Source: Leptospira stimsonii
GTDB lineage: Bacteria > Spirochaetota > Leptospiria > Leptospirales > Leptospiraceae
NCBI RefSeq assembly: GCF_003545885.1
Contig: NZ_QHCT01000001.1
Location: 248,001-312,000 of the forward strand
Direction of reading: 5' to 3'
Length of the DNA stretch: 64,000 nt
The notes beneath the pieces are model-generated. The model saw only the letters and a program-made list of their open reading frames with translations. It searched no databases and was not told the DNA's origin. Within the stretch, counting starts at the first letter, position 1. Each line of letters starts with the position of its first letter. The translations under genes and the position numbers were made by a program. Below are positions 8,654-18,932 of this stretch, one piece after another.

Positions 8654-11548
8654 ATGAACTCCACTCTCCAGAACCAATCCAAACAAAATCTTATAAAGGT
8701 CGGCATCGATCCTCTGGATTCTTTTCCAAGAAGACATATCGGCCCGGATCCGGAACAGATCGGAGTTATGTTAAAAGAACTCGGACTTTCTTCTCTCGAG
8801 GAATTGATCGAAAAAGCGGTTCCCGCCGGGATTCGTCTAAAAAAGCCTTTGGATCTTCCCAAGGCTTCCACCGAGCACAAGATTCTTCAGGATCTGAAAA
8901 CGATCGCTTCTCAGAACCAAGTCTTTCGTTCTTATATCGGAGCCGGATACAACTCCTGTGTGATTCCCGGAGTCATCCAAAGAAACATTCTGGAGAATCC
9001 GGGTTGGTACACGGCTTACACTCCGTATCAAGCTGAGATTTCTCAAGGCCGTCTCGAAGCCCTCCTCAATTTTCAAACGATGATCATCGATCTTACCGGA
9101 CTTGAAATTTCCAACGCTTCACTTTTGGACGAAGGAACCGCCGCCGCAGAAGCGATGTTTCTTGCGTATTCGGTTCGTAAGAATGAAACTGCAAAAAAAT
9201 TCTTCGTCTCCGAACTCTGTCATCCACAAACGATCGACGTGGTCGTTACGAGAGCCAATCCGCTCGGAATTGAAGTTCAAATTGGAAACCACGAAACTGT
9301 GGAACTCAACGAAGATTTTTTCGGAGTTCTCCTTCAGTATCCCGCGACAGACGGAAAGATCATAGATTATACTTCGTTCATCCAAAAGGCGCATAACGTA
9401 GGATCGATCGCGACAATCGCGGCGGACCTTCTTTCGCTCACGATTCTCAAATCCCCGGGAGAAATGGGAGCGGACATCGCAGTCGGTTCTTCTCAGAGAT
9501 TCGGACTTCCTCTCGGTTACGGCGGACCGCACGCAGGCTTTTTCGCGACAAAAGACGAATTCAAACGGAGCATGCCCGGAAGATTGATCGGAGTTTCCAA
9601 AGATTCACAAGGGAATCCGGGACTCAGACTTTCTCTGCAAACGAGGGAACAACATATCCGAAGAGATAAGGCGACGAGCAATATCTGTACGGCTCAAGTG
9701 TTGCTCGCGGTAATCTCTTCCATGTATGCGATCTATCACGGACCGGAAGGACTGAAAAACATCGCCACAAGAATTCATAGATTCACTTCGATTCTTTCGA
9801 AAGGTTTGAAATCCGCGGGATTTGCGATCTCGGAACATTCCTCTTTTGATACGATTACGGTTCAGGCCGGAAACAAATCGAAGGAAATTCTACAGAAGGC
9901 GCTTTCCAAAAAAATCAACCTGAGACAATACAACGACGGAAGAATCGGAATTGCGTTAGACGAAACCGTTAATACGGAAGACCTTCAGGACCTTTTCGAA
10001 ATTTTCGGAATTAAAAACGCGGAAATCGAAAAGAATTTTTCAAACTCGGATACGATTCCTGATTCTTTAAAAAGAACCTCTTCTTACCTCACACATCCGG
10101 TATTTCAGTCGCATCACACCGAAACCAAAATGCTTCGTTATATTCGAAAATTAGAATCAAGAGATCTTTCTCTAACGACTTCGATGATCCCTCTCGGTTC
10201 TTGTACGATGAAACTCAACGCGACCACGGAAATGTATCCTGTGACTTGGCCGGAATTCGGAGCGATCCATCCCTTCGCGCCTGCGGATCAAGCCAAGGGT
10301 TACAAAGTCATCTTTGAACAGTTGGAAAAATGGCTTTGTGAAATCACCGGTTTTGCCGGAGTTTCCTTACAACCGAACGCGGGTTCCCAAGGAGAATACG
10401 CGGGACTTCTCGCGATCCGAAGATATCACGAAAGCAGAAAAGAATCACATAAAAACGTTTGTTTGATCCCGATCTCGGCTCACGGAACCAATCCAGCGAG
10501 CGCGGCGATGGCCGGTTTTAAAGTGGTCGTCGTTTCTTGCGATCCAAACGGAAATATCGATTTAGAGGATCTCAAATCAAAAGCGGAAGAACACAAGGAC
10601 GATCTCGCCGCTTTAATGATAACGTATCCTTCCACTCACGGAGTGTTTGAAGAATCCGTAAAAGAAATTTGTGCAATCGTTCACGCACACGGTGGACAAG
10701 TTTACATGGACGGAGCGAACATGAACGCGCAAGTCGGTTTAACAAGTCCCGGTGAAATCGGCGCCGACGTTTGCCATCTCAACTTACATAAGACTTTTTG
10801 CATACCTCACGGAGGAGGCGGTCCGGGTGTTGGTCCGATCGGAGTTGCAAAACATCTCGTTCCATTTTTACCGGGACACGTTTTAGTAGATAATACGACA
10901 GGGAACGAACACGGCGCCGTATCTGCGGCTCCTTGGGGAAGCGCGAGCATCGTTCTGATCTCTTGGACTTACATCATTCTGATGGGGGCCGAGGGACTTG
11001 CTAATGCGACCAAGACTTCCATCCTAAACGCGAACTACATTGCAAAACGTTTGGAGAAGGCCTTCCCTGTTCTTTATAAAGGGAAGAATGGCTTTGTCGC
11101 TCACGAGTGTATTCTCGACGTAAGACCGTTCAAAAAAACGGCCGGAATCGAAGTGGAAGACGTTGCAAAACGATTGATCGACTACGGATTCCACGCACCC
11201 ACAATGTCCTTTCCCGTTCCGGGAACGCTGATGATCGAACCGACCGAATCCGAATCCTTGGAAGAATTGGATCGTTTCTGTGAAGCGATGCTCTTCATTC
11301 ATCAAGAAATTTTGGACGTTCAGAACGGAGTTTTAGACAAAACGGACAATCCTTTAAAAAATTCTCCGCATACTGCGGCGATGGTGACGTCGGATCGTTG
11401 GGATCATTTGTATCCGAGAGAAAGAGCGGGTTATCCTGCTCCTTGGACGAAAGAACATAAGTTCTGGCCTTATGTGGGAAGAGTGGATAACGTCTACGGA
11501 GATAGAAACCTAGTTTGTTCCTGTCTTCCGATCGAAAGTTATCAATGA
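8654..11548 (+). CDS. gcvP: Glycine dehydrogenase (decarboxylating), P protein
   Basis: 964 aa from the ATG at 8654, which has AGGTG six bases upstream; a GTG two codons earlier is a weaker choice. This is the full-length fused P protein: the N-terminal half begins with [11 protein letters not shown] and has [20 protein letters not shown], and the C-terminal half contains the PLP-binding region ([21 protein letters not shown], Lys in HKT) and [14 protein letters not shown]. It decarboxylates glycine and loads the aminomethyl group onto GcvH. It is the last gene of the operon, followed by a strong terminator. Confidence 0.97.
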   Translation: MNSTLQNQSKQNLIKVGIDPLDSFPRRHIGPDPEQIGVMLKELGLSSLEELIEKAVPAGIRLKKPLDLPKASTEHKILQDLKTIASQNQVFRSYIGAGYNSCVIPGVIQRNILENPGWYTAYTPYQAEISQGRLEALLNFQTMIIDLTGLEISNASLLDEGTAAAEAMFLAYSVRKNETAKKFFVSELCHPQTIDVVVTRANPLGIEVQIGNHETVELNEDFFGVLLQYPATDGKIIDYTSFIQKAHNVGSIATIAADLLSLTILKSPGEMGADIAVGSSQRFGLPLGYGGPHAGFFATKDEFKRSMPGRLIGVSKDSQGNPGLRLSLQTREQHIRRDKATSNICTAQVLLAVISSMYAIYHGPEGLKNIATRIHRFTSILSKGLKSAGFAISEHSSFDTITVQAGNKSKEILQKALSKKINLRQYNDGRIGIALDETVNTEDLQDLFEIFGIKNAEIEKNFSNSDTIPDSLKRTSSYLTHPVFQSHHTETKMLRYIRKLESRDLSLTTSMIPLGSCTMKLNATTEMYPVTWPEFGAIHPFAPADQAKGYKVIFEQLEKWLCEITGFAGVSLQPNAGSQGEYAGLLAIRRYHESRKESHKNVCLIPISAHGTNPASAAMAGFKVVVVSCDPNGNIDLEDLKSKAEEHKDDLAALMITYPSTHGVFEESVKEICAIVHAHGGQVYMDGANMNAQVGLTSPGEIGADVCHLNLHKTFCIPHGGGGPGVGPIGVAKHLVPFLPGHVLVDNTTGNEHGAVSAAPWGSASIVLISWTYIILMGAEGLANATKTSILNANYIAKRLEKAFPVLYKGKNGFVAHECILDVRPFKKTAGIEVEDVAKRLIDYGFHAPTMSFPVPGTLMIEPTESESLEELDRFCEAMLFIHQEILDVQNGVLDKTDNPLKNSPHTAAMVTSDRWDHLYPRERAGYPAPWTKEHKFWPYVGRVDNVYGDRNLVCSCLPIESYQ

Positions 11549-11576
11549 TTTTGTTAAACGAAATCCGATAAAACGC

Positions 11577-11607
11577 AAAAGCCGAGGAATTCCACCTCGG
11601 CTTTTTT
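11577..11607 (+). terminator. Rho-independent terminator of the gcvTHP operon
   Basis: The stem GCCGAGG/CCTCGGC (11581-11587 with 11595-11601), extended by A/T pairs, has a 7-base loop and a run of six T directly after it. It lies about 30 bases past the gcvP stop. Confidence 0.9.
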
Positions 11608-11915
11608 ATTTATATTTAGGAGCCGTGTGTTTTCACTTTCGAGAAAAGATGGATCGAAGCAATTCTTCAAAGGGAGAATGTTTCGGGCCGAAAGACTCGT
11701 TCTGAATAGGATACGGATAACACTTTAGACCGGAGACATTGGTTACAACTCTACGATCCTTGTTCGTATCATTGTTTTCGCTGAAATACTTGATTTTTTA
11801 CAAAGTTAGAAGATCTTCCAGAGACCGACCTCGCTGAGCGCGAATACGAATCGTTCGGAAGAGAGGATTCGATTCTGGAAAAAAAATCCCCTCTCAAAGA
11901 AACTCGGTAAAAAGA
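11608..11915. other. 308-base spacer without a gene
   Basis: It lies between the gcv terminator and the convergent ppnP gene. No open frame, RNA gene or repeat was recognised. The composition is like the flanking genes, so it could be an old gene remnant, but I found no match to support that. Confidence 0.4.
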
Positions 11916-12230
11916 TTAGGCGATATAGGAACAGCAATAATCGCTGATCTTCTTTACGTTCAATTGAAATCTGGACTTTGCAGGGACCTCAAAGGATTGT
12001 CCACCTTTGATTTCTTTCCAGGAATTTTCTCCTGGAAGTTTTACAAGAAGGTCCCCTTCTAAAATTTCCATAATTTCTTTTTCGTCCGTTCCAAAATCGT
12101 ATTCTCCGGGCATTAGTATTCCGAGAGTTTTTTTACTTCCGTCCGGAAATAGAACGGTGCGGCTTGTGACCTTTCCATCGTAATAGATATTCGCTTTTTT
12201 TATAACTGTAACGTTTTCAAACTGTGCCAT
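11916..12230 (-). CDS. ppnP: Pyrimidine/purine nucleoside phosphorylase (PpnP, DUF1255)
   Basis: 104 aa from the ATG at 12230, chosen because GGAGG sits eight bases upstream; the frame is open five codons further. It is a single small cupin domain with the family signatures [33 protein letters not shown] and [11 protein letters not shown], and the PAKSRFQL strand near the end. The characterised E. coli member (formerly YaiE) cleaves several nucleosides with phosphate. It stands alone, convergent with the gcv operon. Confidence 0.92.
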   Translation of the reverse strand: MAQFENVTVIKKANIYYDGKVTSRTVLFPDGSKKTLGILMPGEYDFGTDEKEIMEILEGDLLVKLPGENSWKEIKGGQSFEVPAKSRFQLNVKKISDYCCSYIA

Positions 12231-12605
12231 TCGGCCTCCATCCAATTTCTATCTCTTTCCCGAACGACATTCTTAGATAAAGAATTACAAATGGGAAAGC
12301 CATATCTGCAAGACTTCTAAAAGAAAGAATCACGGAAACAATTTTAAGAATGAAAGGGTTTCCAAATCTAAGAAAAAGAAGAACGTGGATTCGCCGTTTT
12401 TACTACTTGACCGAACTTGAAAAAACAATAAATTATCAACCATTCTTTTGAAACGATCGAACAATCAATCTTGCCGTTTCGGATGAAATACGAAAGTGAT
12501 ATTTTCCCGACTCGTTTCTATTTTATCCGGAGTTCGATCCTTCGGGTAAGAATGAAAAGTAATAAAGATTGATCCCTTTCCGATAAATAATGATTCGAGG
12601 TTCCC
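12231..12605. other. 375-base divergent intergenic region
   Basis: It separates ppnP (minus) from a membrane protein gene (plus). No open frame or RNA was recognised; it probably holds both promoters. Confidence 0.4.
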
Positions 12606-13856
12606 TTGTCTAATTGGAGTTTCACACAAGACCAAGCATTAAAAAGTGCAAAGAATCCGTATCTCTTTCGAGGACTCATAGGTTGTTTTCTCCTATTGGT
12701 TCTCGGTTTCGTTTCCCTTTTCGGTCTGGGATTGTTGATCTACTCGCTACAACTTTTTTCGGAAGGAGAAACTCTGTATCCAAGTCTGATCGTATTTCTG
12801 ACCTTCTCCTTTTTATTTCTTCTTTTTTCATCAATGAGAACTTATCGTAGGACGAAGAATTCCATTCAAGAAGAGAAGATTCTTCCGAAGGAAGGTATTC
12901 TTCTCATTCGGGAAACAGATCAACCGGATCTAAAGATCGATCTTTCTACGATTGTCTGTTATAAGATAAAAAGAAGAACCGTTTCCAAAAGTGGAACGGT
13001 AAACTCCAGTTCCGGCTATAGAATCGTATGGGATCTTTTTTTCCTAAGATCGGACCGGGCGTTCTATCATCTCGATACGTATTCCGAACTCGAAAATCTA
13101 AAAGTCGAACTTTTGAAATTCAGGACCTTACTTCCTCTTCCTGTTTCCGATGACACAAAGGAGAATCTAGGAACTCCGGAGAATTCGACTTCTCTCCCCG
13201 CTGTAGAAAGCCCGAAAGTGGATTCAAAATATTTAAAGTTGTCCGCTACGGAAAAAGGGACGAGAGTAGAATTCAAGAAAGAGAAAACGATAAAAGATAA
13301 GATTACGATTCTATCCGTGATGGGCATTTTTTACGGGGTCTGGGGAATCATCTTTCTCTCCATGAAAGAATTCGAGACGATCTTTTTATTCTTTTTTATC
13401 CCTTTCTCAATCCTATTCTTAGGAATTTTTACGATCGCCCTGATCTTTATCATGACCAAAACTTTAGAGCTTACAGTCGATTCCTCGGGTTTGCGAATTC
13501 GATACCGTACCACTCTTCCGATTCTTTCTCATTTTCTTTTCTTAGAACGTTTTTTGCCCGGACACGTTGTGCGCCATTGTAGGGCGAATCGTTTTCCGGA
13601 AAATCAGAGTGTTCTCACCGTCGCTCTCAAAAAAAATGAAATCGTTCCTCAAGGAAGACTTTCTTTTTTATTCAATCTTCAGACCTTTTCTTTGGGAGAT
13701 TATACTCTACCAGGAGATAAGGAACTCTTAGGAATTTGGCAACTCTTGCCTTGGCTACCGAATTCTCCCGGATTCGTCGATTTGATCGCCGCAGAATCTG
13801 CGATAGAAGAAAGACTTCGATTAGAGGAAGATAAGATTCTTTTTGAAAATCTCTAA
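12606..13856 (+). CDS. Membrane protein of unknown function
   Basis: 416 aa with a TTG start preceded by a GAGG box. Two hydrophobic segments lie near the N-terminus (about 24-52 and 58-76) and two more in the middle (about 238-285), with soluble stretches between. The layout resembles a duplicated unit: two TM segments followed by a beta-rich soluble part, twice over. No catalytic motif was recognised. The 5S rRNA follows on the same strand about 80 bases later. I do not recognise a family. Confidence 0.7.
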   Translation: MSNWSFTQDQALKSAKNPYLFRGLIGCFLLLVLGFVSLFGLGLLIYSLQLFSEGETLYPSLIVFLTFSFLFLLFSSMRTYRRTKNSIQEEKILPKEGILLIRETDQPDLKIDLSTIVCYKIKRRTVSKSGTVNSSSGYRIVWDLFFLRSDRAFYHLDTYSELENLKVELLKFRTLLPLPVSDDTKENLGTPENSTSLPAVESPKVDSKYLKLSATEKGTRVEFKKEKTIKDKITILSVMGIFYGVWGIIFLSMKEFETIFLFFFIPFSILFLGIFTIALIFIMTKTLELTVDSSGLRIRYRTTLPILSHFLFLERFLPGHVVRHCRANRFPENQSVLTVALKKNEIVPQGRLSFLFNLQTFSLGDYTLPGDKELLGIWQLLPWLPNSPGFVDLIAAESAIEERLRLEEDKILFENL

Positions 13857-13934
13857 AATAAAAAGAAAAAAACGGTCTTAGTTTTTAATTTTAGAATGAC
13901 AACGTTCTCTCCCGGAAAATACTGTCCTCAAGAT

Positions 13935-14055
<121 letters not shown>

Positions 14056-14270
14056 CTTATTTTTAGACCTTCCTTTGAAAAAATTCTAAAATCCTTTTCC
14101 TTCATTCACTTTTTGCAACTTTAAAATCCAATTCCCTTCCAATAGAATAATTCGAGGAAAAAGAACGCTTTGATTCTTTTCTTCTCTTTGAAGATTTTTA
14201 CTTTAACAAAAGTGAAGCAATGTAGAATTGCGCACGCGACTGAGACGTATAATAAAGGAAGGCCAAGAAG

Positions 14271-15113
14271 ATGAGTCATCAAATTTTGCAAAGAAAAGAT
14301 CTCTGCAAACCGCTGAGCTATAAAGAAGGCCTTACCATTTCTTATGAAACGGCACCGGAAAAAAAAAGATCGATTGCCGATTATATCTTCGGTAATTCCG
14401 ACTTAGCATTCCATTACGGTTATTTCAAGGAGATATTCAGAAGCAGGGCATTAGCTCTCAAAGGTGTTTACGACAATCCAACCTGGTGCGAATCCTCCGC
14501 CAAAATTCTCGATTTAGTGGAAAGCTGTGGCGGAAAAGTTAAGGTTCAAGGAATTGAGAAGATTCTTTCTGTAGACGGTCCCGTGGTGATCGCGGGAAAT
14601 CACATGAGTACGTGCGAGACTTTCATTCTTCCTACATTTGTAACTCAATACAAACCTGTAACCTTCGTTGTAAAAGAGAGCCTAACGAAAGGAAAACTTT
14701 TCGGCCCGATCATGAGGTCCAGGGACCCTATTTCCGTCGGGAGAAGTAATCCGAGAGAGGACTTAGTTGCTGTTTTGGAGCAAGGAACCGCTTTGCTTAA
14801 AAAAGGAATGTCGATCATCGTATTTCCTCAGAGTACTCGGACCACGGATTTTACTCCGGCCGAATTCAATTCAATTGCGATCAAACTCGCGGCCCGCGCC
14901 GGAGTGCCGGTCATTCCGGTCGCTCTCAAAACGGACTTTTGGGAAAATGGAAGAGTCGTGAAAGACCTCGCTCGTATTTTTCGAAATCGAAAGATTTTCA
15001 TCACTTTCGGAGATCCTCTTCTCCCGACGACGGACTCAAGAAAGAATCAAGAAGCTTTGCTAAAATTTGTCGTTTCTCACTTGAAAAACTGGGGAACAAA
15101 AGTAAATGACTGA
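14271..15113 (+). CDS. 1-acyl-glycerophosphate acyltransferase family (PlsC-like)
   Basis: 280 aa. The acyltransferase block I reads GNHMSTCET, i.e. His-x4-Glu where most PlsC enzymes have His-x4-Asp; block II is around SVGRSNPREDL; block III is FPQSTRT in place of the common FPEGTR; block IV is GVPVIPVAL. The core is therefore intact with conservative changes. The expected job is acylation of a lysophospholipid or related acceptor at the membrane. A GGAAGG-type ribosome site precedes the ATG. It overlaps the next gene by 8 bases, so the two are translationally coupled. Confidence 0.85.
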   Translation: MSHQILQRKDLCKPLSYKEGLTISYETAPEKKRSIADYIFGNSDLAFHYGYFKEIFRSRALALKGVYDNPTWCESSAKILDLVESCGGKVKVQGIEKILSVDGPVVIAGNHMSTCETFILPTFVTQYKPVTFVVKESLTKGKLFGPIMRSRDPISVGRSNPREDLVAVLEQGTALLKKGMSIIVFPQSTRTTDFTPAEFNSIAIKLAARAGVPVIPVALKTDFWENGRVVKDLARIFRNRKIFITFGDPLLPTTDSRKNQEALLKFVVSHLKNWGTKVND

Positions 15114-15525
15114 GAATCAAATTTCAAGTTCTAAAATGACGAGTCTCAAATGGAATCGAATCCCTGTGAAAGTATATTCAGGTCTTCTAATTTGTTTTTT
15201 CTCTTTCTTCTGCCAAACTTCTCCGAATTCGAATAATCGGAGTTCCGACCTTTTGATAAGCGACGATCGAGCAGACCTCCTCTGGGATCAAAAATGTGCC
15301 GTTTGTCACGGAGTGGACGGAACTCCGAAGGATTCCGTTCTTCCAAAACCGAGAAAACTTCGAGGTTTTGGAATCAAAATGGGATTCTTCTTTGGAGGCG
15401 ATAAAATGAGAGACGGAATTTTTAAGACCATCCGGGACGGAAAGAATCAGACCATGCCTTCTTTTAAGGAAGAATTGTCGGAAGAAGAAATTCGCGCGCT
15501 CGTGAGACGAATCGAAAGATTTTGA
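15106..15525 (+). CDS. Lipoprotein c-type cytochrome
   Basis: 139 aa. The N-terminal hydrophobic stretch VYSGLLICFFSFFC ends in a lipobox-like Cys36, suggesting a membrane-anchored periplasmic lipoprotein. One heme-binding site is present, CAVCH (Cys64, Cys67, His68), with a likely distal Met in NQTMPSF near residue 117, typical of a class I cytochrome c (cytochrome CBB3 type). The ATG at 15106 overlaps the acyltransferase stop; internal ATGs (residue 11) could also serve. The redox partner is unknown. Confidence 0.88.
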   Translation: MTENQISSSKMTSLKWNRIPVKVYSGLLICFFSFFCQTSPNSNNRSSDLLISDDRADLLWDQKCAVCHGVDGTPKDSVLPKPRKLRGFGIKMGFFFGGDKMRDGIFKTIRDGKNQTMPSFKEELSEEEIRALVRRIERF

Positions 15526-15628
15526 TTCGTTTGCTCCTCGCCTCTTTAAAATTCTTACGACAAAACGATTCTCCCAAAAAACTTGAAAATAGACTTTGAA
15601 GACCGATCCAGAGTAGAATTCGGAGAAG

Positions 15629-16273
15629 TCACAGAATTCTGGAAAGTTGAATCACATCTTCCCGACTGTACCAATCCGGCTTTTTCAAAATTTGAACCAG
15701 AGCTTTGAATTGATTCTTATCAAGGTCGATCGGCTTCCTCTTAAAATAATAGCGCGAAGCTTGATTTAAACCGTTCATCCCTCTTCCCCAATAGACGCTG
15801 TTGATATAATATTCTAAAATTTCGTTCTTTCCTATTTCTTCTTCCAAAGCGGAAGCGATCTGAATCTCCTTCCATTTTCGCGATAAGGATTTTTCTCGGG
15901 AAAGGAAAAGTGTTCTCGCAAGCTGTTGAGTAATCGTACTAGCTCCTCTGATCTTTCGAAAAAAAAGTGTGGAGGAAAGAATCGTAGAATGAATATCCGA
16001 AAGCGAATATCCTCGATGGGAATAAAATCTTCGATCCTCTACCTGAACCACATATGAAATCCATTCTTCCGGAAGTTCGTTTAATCGAACCCATTCTATC
16101 TCAAGAGGAATCGATTCTTTTTGATCCGGCAGATAAACGAGACGATCCTGTTGAACCAGAATCTTTCTTTCGGGAAAGAATTGTTCATATACTAAGACTG
16201 CTACAAAAAATATCGGAAGGGCGCGTAAAAAAAGCGTATAAAAGAGTTCTCTTCGTTTCAAGCTTGACTTCAC
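15629..16273 (-). CDS. mtgA: Monofunctional peptidoglycan transglycosylase (GT51)
   Basis: 214 aa. One N-terminal membrane segment (about 12-27) is followed by a glycosyltransferase 51 domain with the catalytic motif VEDRRFYSHRGYS (Glu in VED), RGASTITQQLARTLFL, KEIQIASALE and YINSVYWGRGMNGLNQASRYYF. It polymerises lipid II into glycan strands outside the inner membrane and has no transpeptidase domain, which identifies MtgA-type enzymes. It is the last gene of a three-gene minus-strand operon, overlapping the reductase gene upstream by 4 bases. Confidence 0.92.
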   Translation of the reverse strand: MKSSLKRRELFYTLFLRALPIFFVAVLVYEQFFPERKILVQQDRLVYLPDQKESIPLEIEWVRLNELPEEWISYVVQVEDRRFYSHRGYSLSDIHSTILSSTLFFRKIRGASTITQQLARTLFLSREKSLSRKWKEIQIASALEEEIGKNEILEYYINSVYWGRGMNGLNQASRYYFKRKPIDLDKNQFKALVQILKKPDWYSREDVIQLSRIL

Positions 16274-16932
16274 CGAACCTGATTTTTTTCGTATATTAGA
16301 AATACTTCATCTTCTATGACCTCGGAAGAAACCAACTTCCAATTTTTCCGATCGAAATCCGGATATTCCTTTTTTCCGCCCGTTATCGAAGGTAAATCGT
16401 TCTTTCCGATCAAGAATGGAACAAGGGTAAGATGAATTCTTGAAATGAGATCTAATCGAAAAAAAGAATCATTCAGAGAGGGACCACCTTCCAAAAGAAT
16501 TTCGTGATACCCCATTTCCGATAAGACTCGAAGGACTTCTCTAGGATTTAATTCTTCTCCCTGGACCAAAATAATTTCAGCAACGGAATCAAGGTTATCC
16601 TTAACAAGGGAATAGTTCTCTTTCAGACAAAAGATCAATGGAGGTTCTTTAGAAAAACGGAATACCTTTTTATCTTCGGGAAGAGTTCCGGAGCGAAGGA
16701 GAATCACGGGTCTCGGATCTTTTCCGTTTTCCGCATATCGTAAATGAATGACGGGATCATCGTTGAGAATCGAATTCTTTCCAAGAATCAAAACTTCCGC
16801 TTGAGAGCGTATTTCATCCATTCTCTTCTTATCGTTTCTCGATGATAAACCGTACCATCGCCCATCCGGACGGGAAACCTTGCCGTCCAGAGTCATTGCC
16901 ATGTTGATTGTTACGTTTGGGAGTGAAGTCAT
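16270..16932 (-). CDS. RibD C-terminal domain reductase
   Basis: 220 aa from the ATG at 16932; the frame is open further upstream, but the ATG overlaps the stop of the ferredoxin-like gene as ATGA and directly precedes the conserved start TINMAMTLDGKVS. The dihydrofolate-reductase-like RibD_C fold is seen: SSRNDKKRMDEIR, LILGKNSILNDDP, LLEGGPSLNDSF and LTLVPFLIG. It lacks the deaminase domain of RibD, so it is either a separate riboflavin-pathway reductase or an NADPH reductase of other substrates. It is coupled with the BFD-type protein and mtgA. Confidence 0.85.
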   Translation of the reverse strand: MTSLPNVTINMAMTLDGKVSRPDGRWYGLSSRNDKKRMDEIRSQAEVLILGKNSILNDDPVIHLRYAENGKDPRPVILLRSGTLPEDKKVFRFSKEPPLIFCLKENYSLVKDNLDSVAEIILVQGEELNPREVLRVLSEMGYHEILLEGGPSLNDSFFRLDLISRIHLTLVPFLIGKNDLPSITGGKKEYPDFDRKNWKLVSSEVIEDEVFLIYEKNQVR

Positions 16933-17156
16933 GCTCTCGGAACTTTGAGTTCCTGAGCTAAAAGTTTTCGAACCGAGCCCATACAGGTCCCGCAACCGGT
17001 CGAAGCGCCCGTATCGTCCATGAGTTTCTCTAATGTATCATGACCGTTTCGAATCGACGTTAGGATCTCTTCTTCGGAGACCTGATTACAAACGCAGACC
17101 TTTCTAGGACGCATCAATTGGCAGAGGTCGACTTGGCTGAAAAATGAGGAATCCAT
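16929..17156 (-). CDS. BFD-like [2Fe-2S]-binding protein
   Basis: 75 aa. A single BFD domain with the four cysteines in the expected spacing: CVCNQV near residue 21, and TGCGTCMG near residues 54-59, followed by the helical tail SVRKLLAQEL. BFD domains carry a [2Fe-2S] cluster and act as bacterioferritin-associated ferredoxins or as modules of larger reductases. No bacterioferritin gene is in the window. It is first in the operon, overlapping the RibD_C-type reductase by 4 bases, which makes electron transfer to that reductase conceivable but unproven. Confidence 0.85.
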   Translation of the reverse strand: MDSSFFSQVDLCQLMRPRKVCVCNQVSEEEILTSIRNGHDTLEKLMDDTGASTGCGTCMGSVRKLLAQELKVPRA

Positions 17157-17313
17157 ATCTTCTATATAATTGGACAGTTAGAAACCGGGTTTCCAATCAG
17201 ATTAGAGACTCTGAAATTCTTCTGCAAGAGAAATTTTTTACGGTTTTCATTTGACATCCAGTTTCCGAAAAATAGCCTTTTTTGAAATTTCTGATTAAAA
17301 ACAAAGGAAACCC

Positions 17314-18651
17314 ATGCAAGATACAAAAAGAGCCCCTCTCCGAGAGATCCTCGGCTGGTGCATGTTCGATTTTGCGAACTCCTCTTATACGACGGTCATT
17401 ATCAGTGTAACATACGGAATCGTTTTTAGCCAATTAGTCGTCCCTGCCTCCTCCAATCAGGAAAATCCATATGAGTACGGAAACTTACTCTGGTCGATCG
17501 CTCTGGCGGTTTCTTATCTATTAGTCGTCTTAACGGGACCGATTTTCGGCGCGATCACGGATTATTCTGCGAGAAAAAAACAATTCCTATTTTACAGTTA
17601 TGTCTTCTGTATCATATCGACGGGAGCGCTCTGGTTCGTGATTGCACCCGGACAATACGTTCTTGCATTCATTCTAATCATTCTTTCGAATTTCTTCTTT
17701 GCCTCGGGAGAAAATTTCGCATCCAGTTTTCTTCCCTATCTCGGCCCCAAAGAGGACCTTGGGAAGATTTCCGGTTATGCTTGGGGAATCGGTTACTTCG
17801 GTGGAATCGTAGCAGTCGCGTTAGTCAACACCCTAGGACCAAAGACCATTGATAATTTTGATAATTTAAGAATGGTCGGTCCTTATACAGCCTTCTTCTT
17901 TTTATTCGCTGGAATTCCGACCTTTCTTCTCTTAAGGGAATACACATCCGGAAAAGACAAACCGGAAGGACTTTCTTATCTTAAGATCGGAATAGAAAGA
18001 GTCGTTTCTACGATGAGAGAAATTCATAAATTCAGAGATATGGCGATTTATCTCGTATCGCTCTTTTTCGCGATGGCCGCGTTGGGAATCGTGATCAGCT
18101 TCGCGTTTATTTACGGCGCTCAAGAAATCAAGACGGAAGAAAAGCACGAGATTGCAATGTTTCTTTTGATTCAACTCTTTGCGGCAGTAGGAGCGATTCT
18201 TTTCGGATTTATTCAGGACAAGATCGGAGCCAAGAAAACGTTTAATATTACGCTTTTCTTATGGATTGTTTGTCTTTTACTCATCTATTGGGTCAAAGAT
18301 CTTACGGCTTTCTTAATCGGAATCGGAGTTCCGACCACACAACAGTGGGTTTTCGTCGGAACAACGGTTCTTGCCGGAGCCGGCTTAGGTGCGACACAAT
18401 CCGCGAGCCGTGCGATCGTTGGGCTTTTTGCTCCCGAATCAAAATCAGGAGAATTTTTCGGTCTTTGGGGATTGTCCGGAAAAGTCGCGGCGGCCTTCGG
18501 ACTTGTCGCAGTCGGGGGACTTCAGATCTTATTCGATCTTCGAAATTCTTTCTTAGTCGTAGCGCTTTTCTTCGTGATTTCGCTCCTAATCAACGCTTTT
18601 GTGGATGAAGAACGCGGAATCCAAACCGCCGTGAATTACAAAGAAACCTAA
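17314..18651 (+). CDS. MFS transporter, UMF1/Atg22-like family
   Basis: 445 aa with about 12 hydrophobic segments. The N-terminus has the family signature GWCMFDFANSSYTTVI, and the loop FGAITDYSARKK is the MFS motif between helices 2 and 3. ATQSASRAIVGLFAP and GLWGLSGKVAAAFG in the C-terminal half are also typical of UMF1. Relatives of fungal Atg22 export amino acids from vacuoles; bacterial substrates are unknown. An AAAGGAA box precedes the ATG. A perfect 14-bp hairpin follows the stop. Confidence 0.9.
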   Translation: MQDTKRAPLREILGWCMFDFANSSYTTVIISVTYGIVFSQLVVPASSNQENPYEYGNLLWSIALAVSYLLVVLTGPIFGAITDYSARKKQFLFYSYVFCIISTGALWFVIAPGQYVLAFILIILSNFFFASGENFASSFLPYLGPKEDLGKISGYAWGIGYFGGIVAVALVNTLGPKTIDNFDNLRMVGPYTAFFFLFAGIPTFLLLREYTSGKDKPEGLSYLKIGIERVVSTMREIHKFRDMAIYLVSLFFAMAALGIVISFAFIYGAQEIKTEEKHEIAMFLLIQLFAAVGAILFGFIQDKIGAKKTFNITLFLWIVCLLLIYWVKDLTAFLIGIGVPTTQQWVFVGTTVLAGAGLGATQSASRAIVGLFAPESKSGEFFGLWGLSGKVAAAFGLVAVGGLQILFDLRNSFLVVALFFVISLLINAFVDEERGIQTAVNYKET

Positions 18652-18658
18652 ATCGAAA

Positions 18659-18693
18659 GAATCATAAGAAAGACTTGCCCTTTCTTATGATTC
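18659..18693 (+). terminator. Perfect 14-bp hairpin downstream of the UMF1 transporter
   Basis: GAATCATAAGAAAG (18659-18672) and CTTTCTTATGATTC (18680-18693) are exact complements with a 7-base loop. No T-run follows. It lies between the transporter stop and the start of the small gene at 18723, so it is either a terminator or a leader structure. Confidence 0.55.
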
Positions 18694-18722
18694 CTGTTAT
18701 TCTCGAAACAGGTAAACTGTAA

Positions 18723-18932
18723 ATGGCCCTGGAATCGGAAGACGAATTCGAATCGCATCAAAGTCAAAGAAAACTTGCACTGGCAACGATCGACGAATTG
18801 ACTCAGACCAAGTTGGATTTGTTGGACGCGGGAAAGGAAATTCCAAGGTTCATCAATTACGCCATCTCCTATCTCAATAAAAAATATCTCACCGAAGAAA
18901 AAGTCATCAGCGATTTTTTGATTAAGAAGTAG
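18723..18932 (+). CDS. Small hypothetical protein
   Basis: 69 aa, acidic N-terminus (MALESEDEFESHQSQ) and mostly helical by composition, ending NKKYLTEEKVISDFLIKK. No known domain was recognised. The ATG lies 30 bases after a strong hairpin; the codon usage looks like that of its neighbours. It is small but plausible as a real gene because the frame is open from a clean ATG and has normal amino acid balance. Confidence 0.5.
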   Translation: MALESEDEFESHQSQRKLALATIDELTQTKLDLLDAGKEIPRFINYAISYLNKKYLTEEKVISDFLIKK

